From AC-52 sp044870295 (GTDB lineage Bacteria; Actinomycetota; UBA4738), in the NCBI GenBank assembly GCA_044870295.1, contig JBIOYQ010000031.1:1-26331 (forward strand): DNA of 26,331 bases, written 5' to 3'. Positions 22,501-26,331 of this stretch are shown in pieces. A model generated the notes under the pieces. The model was not told the DNA's origin. It searched no databases and saw nothing but the letters and a program-made list of their open reading frames with translations. The translations under genes and the position numbers were made by a program. The stretch's first letter is position 1. Each line of letters opens with the position of its first letter.

Positions 22501-23508
22501 TCAGGCCCGGGGGCGCTCCCGAACGACCTCGCGGGCCGGCTTGTCCTCACGCAGCCCGAGGAAGCGAGGGTGCCGCAGCTGGCCGTCCCGCGTCCACTCG
22601 GAGAACCCGATCTCGGCCACCAGCTCGGGTTCGATCCAGTGCACGCCCTTGCGTGGGAGGTGGTCGGCGGCGAAGGGCGGCGAGGACCGTTCCAGCGGCG
22701 CCATCTGGGCGGCCAGGTCCGCGAGGGTTCGCTGGTCGAACCCCGTGCCCACCTTCCCGGCGTACCGGAGCCGCTCGCCTTCGTGGTAGCCGATGAGTAG
22801 GGCGCCGAACCACGGTCGTGATCCCTTGGGCTCCGTGTATCCGCCGATGACGAACTCCTGCTGGTTGACGCACTTGAACTTGAGCCAGTCGGGCGAGCGC
22901 CGGCCCACGTACGGCGCCGCGGCCCGCTTGGCGATGAGCCCTTCCCATCCACGCTCGCACGCATCGAGCCAGTAGGGCTGGCCGTTCCCCACTCGGTGTG
23001 TGGTGACCCTGACCGGTCCGCCTGGGTGCAGGAGGTGGCGAAGGAGAGCCTTCCGGTGGCGCAGCTCCAGCTGCGTGGTGTCGAACCCCTCGGCGTGCAC
23101 CACGTCGAACACGTAGTAGGCGATGGTGACCCCGGTCCTCCGGGCCACCTCAGGGTCCCAGACCTTCATCCGTCGCTGCAGGAGCTCGAAGCTGGTCCGG
23201 CCCCCCCGGAACGCCACGACCTCACCGTCCAGTACGAAGGCCCTCGAAGGCTGGTCGGCCAGGGCTTGGGCCACCTCCGGGTAGTGGCCGGCGATCTCGA
23301 GCCGGTTCCGAGAGAACATCCGGGGTCTTCCGCCTCGGACGAAGCTCAGGCACCGTTCGCCGTCGAGCTTGCGCTCGTAGAGCCAGGCGGGCTCGGAGAA
23401 CCGCCGGTCGGTGAGCGTGGCCAGCATCGGCTGGAACCAGTCGGGAAACCGCGACCGACGGAGCAGGCGCCTCGCCTCCGTCGGAAGCCGATCGAAGAGG
23501 TCCGTCAC
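22501..23508 (-). CDS. ATP-dependent DNA ligase (LigD/LigC-type catalytic core)
   Basis: A 335-residue ATP-dependent ligase. The adenylation motif is YERKLDGER, with nucleophile Lys47. Other motifs are LDGEVVAF (III), YYVFDVVH (IIIa region), WEGLIAKR (IV) and WLKFKC (V), followed by an OB-fold domain (FVIGGYTEPKG onward, ending EIGFSEWTRDGQLRHPRF). This is the size and layout of stand-alone bacterial ligases related to the LigD ligase domain. No polymerase or phosphoesterase domain is fused, and no ku gene is in the window, so a role in end-joining is only possible. The start is GTG 23508, 8 nt after a TACCAT hexamer (leaderless); the frame is open upstream, but that extension is low-quality sequence opposite RNHCP. 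Confidence 0.93.
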   Translation of the reverse strand: MTDLFDRLPTEARRLLRRSRFPDWFQPMLATLTDRRFSEPAWLYERKLDGERCLSFVRGGRPRMFSRNRLEIAGHYPEVAQALADQPSRAFVLDGEVVAFRGGRTSFELLQRRMKVWDPEVARRTGVTIAYYVFDVVHAEGFDTTQLELRHRKALLRHLLHPGGPVRVTTHRVGNGQPYWLDACERGWEGLIAKRAAAPYVGRRSPDWLKFKCVNQQEFVIGGYTEPKGSRPWFGALLIGYHEGERLRYAGKVGTGFDQRTLADLAAQMAPLERSSPPFAADHLPRKGVHWIEPELVAEIGFSEWTRDGQLRHPRFLGLREDKPAREVVRERPRA

Positions 23509-23516
23509 GAGGCGGG

Positions 23517-23522
23517 ATGGTA
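23517..23522 (-). promoter_or_regulatory. Candidate -10 of a leaderless promoter (DNA ligase)
   Basis: On the minus strand TACCATCCCGCCTC directly precedes GTG 23508. TACCAT ends 8 nt before the start codon and no ribosome site is present. The string TACCATCCCG is identical to that before the lyase gene at 4407. Confidence 0.45.
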
Positions 23523-23535
23523 CGATGTGGCCACG

Positions 23536-23550
23536 GGCCGCGACGCGGCC
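23536..23550. promoter_or_regulatory. 15-bp perfect palindrome between ligase and RNHCP genes
   Basis: GGCCGCG-A-CGCGGCC is a perfect inverted repeat with a one-base centre, too tight for a hairpin loop. It covers the expected -35 region of the ligase promoter (minus strand) and lies about 180 nt upstream of the RNHCP start. It could be an operator, but G+C-rich sequence makes chance palindromes more likely. Confidence 0.3.
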
Positions 23551-23726
23551 TCCGAGCCACAGGAGGTGACCGATGACGACTGCGTGGGAGGTCGTCGAGT
23601 CGCGCCGTGGTTCGGGACGTTTCCTCGGATCCTGATCCGCTTCTTCATCACCGTCCGGATCCATCCCCTGAGCCTTCGGGCGCGACCAGCGTCCTCGTCC
23701 GGTCATCGTCCACTGGAGGCTCTCCC

Positions 23727-24101
23727 ATGTCACGCGATCAACGCGGTGGCGCTCACCGCCATCGCCTCATCTCGTTCCGCTGCCGGCACTGCGGGCTCGA
23801 CGTTCCCACGCAGGCGCCCGGGACCCTGCACCGCAACCACTGTCCGAACTGCCTGTGGAGCCGTCATCTCGACGACGACACCCCGGGCGATCGCGACGCG
23901 GACTGCGGCTCGCTCATGGAGCCGATCGCCATCTGTGTGCGCGGCGACGGCGAGTGGGTGCTGGTCCACCGGTGCACCGGGTGCGACGACCTCAGCCTGA
24001 ACCGCACGGCCGGCGACGACAACCCGCTGATCCTGTTCCGACTGGCGGTGAAGCCGCTGGCCCAGCCCCCCTTCCCGATCGAGCGGATCGCCCAGCTCTG
24101 A
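23727..24101 (+). CDS. RNHCP domain zinc-ribbon protein
   Basis: A 124-residue RNHCP-family protein. The name-giving motif is present as HRNHCPNCLWSRHLDD. A preceding C-X2-C (FRCRHCGLDV), the C-X2-C of NHCPNC and a later HRCTGCDDLSLNR provide three cysteine pairs for zinc. The central LMEPIAICVRGDGEWVLVHRC is also typical. The function of this small family is unknown; the zinc ribbons suggest nucleic-acid or protein binding. ATG 23727 has GGAGG 9 nt upstream; the open frame further 5' is out of character. It is divergent from the DNA ligase across 218 nt, in which I see the palindrome at 23536-23550 and nothing else. Confidence 0.92.
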   Translation: MSRDQRGGAHRHRLISFRCRHCGLDVPTQAPGTLHRNHCPNCLWSRHLDDDTPGDRDADCGSLMEPIAICVRGDGEWVLVHRCTGCDDLSLNRTAGDDNPLILFRLAVKPLAQPPFPIERIAQL

Positions 24102-24192
24102 AACGGCCGGGCGATCCGTGCCATCCTCTGGCACGTCGGAATCGCAGACCCCGCTCGGACGTTGTCGAGGGACGATGGATGTCGAAGGGACG

Positions 24193-25494
24193 ATGGACCC
24201 GAAGCGCGTGATCCGCGGCTACCTCGTCATCAACGGGCTGTTCACCTTGTCGGCCTCGTTGATCTGGGGGATCAACACGCTCTTCCTGCTGGACGCCGGC
24301 CTGTCGATCTTCGAGGTGTTCGTGGCCAACGCCGCGTTCACGGCGGCCATGGCGCTGTTCGAGGTACCGACGGGAGTGGTGGCGGACACCCTGGGGCGGC
24401 GGGCCTCCTTCCTTCTGTCGGAGTCCACGCTGGCGGTGGGGACGCTGGCCTACGTGGGGGTGGCGGCCATCCACGGTGGACTGGTGCTGTTCTGCCTGGC
24501 CGGCGTGATCCTGGGACTGGGGTACACGTTCTACTCGGGCGCGGTGGAGGCCTGGGTCGTCGATGCGCTGAAGGCCACGGGCTACCAGCGGGAGCTCGAC
24601 GGGGTGTTCGCCCGGGCGTCGATCGTCTCGAGCATCGCCATGATCGCCGGCACCGTCGGCGGCGGGCTGCTCGGCCAGATCCACCTGTCGCTGCCGTACC
24701 TGGCCCGGGCCGTGCTGGTGCTGATGGCGTTCACGGTTGGGTTCCGGACGATGCATGACATCGGGTTCACACCGCGGGCCCTGCACCTCCGAGGCATCGT
24801 CGGGGAGATGCGGAAGGTGGGCCGGGCCGGCATCACGTATGGCTGGCAGAAACCGGCGGTGCGCCTCCTCGTGCTGGAGTCGTTCATCACGTGGGGGTTC
24901 TTCTCGTGGGCGTGGTACGCGTGGCAGCCCTACTTCCTGGACCTGTACGGCAAGGACGCCATCTGGTTGTCAGGGCTGATCGCGTCGCTGTTCGCCCTGG
25001 CGGGCATCGTGGGCAACTCGCTGGTGGGGAGGCTGGCGATCCCGGGCCGCCGCCGGACCACCATCCTGCTCGGCGCCGCCGCAGTTTCATCGGCGACCAT
25101 GGTCGCCACCGGCGTCGTGCAGACGTTCTGGGTCACCGTGCCCATCTTCCTGCTGGGCGCGGTGGCCGGCGGGGTCCTGCAACCGGTCCGGCAGACCTAT
25201 CTGCACCAGTCGATCCCCACGACCGAGCGCGCCACGCTGGTGTCGTTCGACTCGCTCATGGGGAGCCTGGGGAGCGTGGGAGGGCAGACCGGCCTGGGGT
25301 TGCTCTCGCAGGAGCGGTCGATCCCGGCGGGCTTCGTGGTGGGAGGTCTGGCCACCGTGCTCGCCGTGCCGATCATCGGACGGCTCCGGTCCCTGCACGA
25401 ACCCGCGGACCTCATCACCGGGGAGTCTTCAGACGTGCAGGAGGCGCTGGTCGGTACGGTACCCGACGCAACTCCTGAGAACCCGGTCCGCTGA
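24193..25494 (+). CDS. MFS transporter
   Basis: A major facilitator of about 433 residues with 11-12 hydrophobic segments. The loop motif A is recognisable after TM2 (VPTGVVADTLGRRASFL), as is the second half (GNSLVGRLAIPGRRRTTILLGAA, GVLQPVRQTYLHQSIPTTERATLVSFDSLMGSLG). The STTERATLVSFDS-type segment is common in putative sugar or drug MFS proteins with the TM1 pattern seen here; the substrate is unknown. Two starts are nearly identical: ATG 24175 and ATG 24193 each follow AGGGACG. I use the second because the first membrane segment begins soon after; the first would add six residues. It follows the RNHCP gene by 91 nt on the same strand and may be co-transcribed. Confidence 0.88.
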   Translation: MDPKRVIRGYLVINGLFTLSASLIWGINTLFLLDAGLSIFEVFVANAAFTAAMALFEVPTGVVADTLGRRASFLLSESTLAVGTLAYVGVAAIHGGLVLFCLAGVILGLGYTFYSGAVEAWVVDALKATGYQRELDGVFARASIVSSIAMIAGTVGGGLLGQIHLSLPYLARAVLVLMAFTVGFRTMHDIGFTPRALHLRGIVGEMRKVGRAGITYGWQKPAVRLLVLESFITWGFFSWAWYAWQPYFLDLYGKDAIWLSGLIASLFALAGIVGNSLVGRLAIPGRRRTTILLGAAAVSSATMVATGVVQTFWVTVPIFLLGAVAGGVLQPVRQTYLHQSIPTTERATLVSFDSLMGSLGSVGGQTGLGLLSQERSIPAGFVVGGLATVLAVPIIGRLRSLHEPADLITGESSDVQEALVGTVPDATPENPVR

Positions 25495-25600
25495 TCGTCC
25501 GTCCCCATTGACTTCGGGAGACTCGGCGCGAGAGCATTGATGTTTCCGGCCAAGCCGGCCGCGTTGTGCGTGCCTGCCCGTCGCAGAGAGGGGAACCATC

Positions 25601-26331
25601 GTGCTGACATCTCACCGCTCCATCCGCTACGCGAGAAGGGCGATTGCCGTGGCGGTGGTTGCCGCGGCCATCGTCGCGGCGTTGGCCGTACCCGCGCTGG
25701 CCGCCAAGAAGAAGTTCTACAGCGCTTCGATCTCGGGGACGACCGCCTTCGGCGGCAACTCCGTGACCTTCACGCTCACGCTCACCAACCTTGCCACCAG
25801 CCAGCAGGGCCTTGGCTCGGCCAACGTCACCATCCCCGCCGGCTTTACCTTCGTGGCCTTCGGTGCGCTGACCCCCCCACCGGGGAAGACCTGGAACCCC
25901 CCGACGCTGGCGGGCAACGTCATCCAGCTCCGCAATCCGGGCCCGAGCAACGTGAACGCGCTCAGCCCAGGGCAGGCTCTCAGCCTTGAGGTGACGGTGA
26001 TCACCCCGTGTCCCCCGAACACGTCGTACACGTGGGTGACCAAGACCAAGCAGTCCAACGACTTCAGCGGCACGGGGAACGACTTCACCCGGGTCGGCTC
26101 GGATCCGGCGGTCGCGGTGACCGTCGGGTGCCCCGACCATGTGGACTTCGGCCAGCAGCCCACCGACACGATGGCCGGCCAGCCCATCGACGCGGCGCTG
26201 AACCCAGCAGGCGTGACCGTGCGCATCGAGGACTCAGACGGCCAGCTCGTCACGAACTCGACGGCGGCCGTGGGCGTCTCGATCGCCAGCGGGCCGGGGA
26301 CCCTCTTCGGCACCACGTCGGTCAACGCCGT
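25601..26331 (+). CDS. Secreted Ig-like repeat protein (3' end outside window)
   Basis: The frame is open from GTG 25601 to the last base; 243 residues are visible. A ribosome site GAGAGGGGA lies 7 nt upstream. Residues 1-34 form a signal peptide: basic start (HRSIRYARR), hydrophobic core, and an ALA-A cleavage site near residue 34. A DUF11/CARDB-like beta-sandwich follows (NSVTFTLTLTNLATS, SANVTIPAGFTFVA) up to about residue 175. Next comes an Ig-like module (HVDFGQQPTDTMAGQPI, VTVRIEDSDGQLVTNSTAAV, GPGTLFGTTSVNAV) of the kind that repeats many times in bacterial surface proteins. It is probably extracellular or cell-wall-associated; the total length and any anchor lie beyond the window. Confidence 0.85.
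   Translation, partial: MLTSHRSIRYARRAIAVAVVAAAIVAALAVPALAAKKKFYSASISGTTAFGGNSVTFTLTLTNLATSQQGLGSANVTIPAGFTFVAFGALTPPPGKTWNPPTLAGNVIQLRNPGPSNVNALSPGQALSLEVTVITPCPPNTSYTWVTKTKQSNDFSGTGNDFTRVGSDPAVAVTVGCPDHVDFGQQPTDTMAGQPIDAALNPAGVTVRIEDSDGQLVTNSTAAVGVSIASGPGTLFGTTSVNA

Noticed and set aside
25508..25540. TTGACT as -35 of a promoter for the Ig-like protein
   Set aside because: No acceptable -10 lies 16-19 nt downstream.

Overview
The window is G+C-rich, densely packed DNA from what looks like an uncultured or deep-branching actinobacterium. Four marker genes support this: a four-cysteine WhiB protein, a SigR/RsrA thiol-stress pair with exact RsrA zinc-ligand spacing, a luciferase-like (F420-type) oxidoreductase and a mycothiol-dependent-isomerase-like DinB protein. 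Streptomyces-style ethylmalonyl-CoA pathway genes, GTG/TTG starts and many apparently leaderless genes agree. I cannot place it below phylum. I saw no tRNA, rRNA, CRISPR array, insertion sequence or phage gene.

Layout. 1-933: 3' part of a receiver-histidine kinase hybrid. 934-4407 (minus): malyl/methylmalyl-CoA lyase, acyl-CoA dehydrogenase, a DinB/maleylpyruvate-isomerase-like protein and a MaoC hydratase; three of these match the last steps of the ethylmalonyl-CoA pathway. 4467-6260: an RCK/TrkA-two-TM-RCK/TrkA membrane protein with no recognisable K+ filter. 6281-7645 (minus): GabT-like aminotransferase. 7741-10587: a promoter carrying two 18-bp palindromes, then a DHA2 drug exporter, its overlapping TetR regulator and a DUF488 protein. 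10584-10988 (minus): unknown helical protein. 11026-13144: a stress-sigma operon (sigmaB-type promoter, RsbW-like kinase, SigB/F-type sigma factor, diacylglycerol-kinase-like protein), facing a GDPD gene. 13951-14315: whiB. 14322-15844 (minus): endonuclease III and a crotonase lacking both hydratase glutamates. 15890-16075 (minus): a candidate small zinc-finger protein. 16238-17069 (minus): rsrA and sigR, divergent from ftsH (17244-19274). 19284-22449 (minus): a four-gene operon of cNMP-binding protein, LLM oxidoreductase, alpha/beta hydrolase and a glycosyltransferase with a CysRS-like N-terminal helical domain. 22501-23508 (minus): ATP-dependent DNA ligase. 23727-24101: RNHCP zinc protein. 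24193-25494: MFS transporter. 25601-end: a secreted Ig-like repeat protein cut by the window edge.

Themes. Stress control recurs (receiver-kinase, SigB/F with its anti-sigma, WhiB, SigR/RsrA, FtsH). Carbon and lipid metabolism comes second (ethylmalonyl-CoA distal module, GABA aminotransferase, DAGK/GDPD). Many starts sit 6-9 nt after a TANNNT hexamer, several followed by CCCG, which suggests leaderless transcription. Tail-to-tail gene pairs abut or overlap, leaving no room for intrinsic terminators. The most unusual items are the CysRS-like domain joined to a glycosyltransferase, the RCK-duplicated pore protein without a filter, the tandem TetR-type operator, the crotonase without catalytic glutamates and the small C-X4-C/C-X2-H protein.
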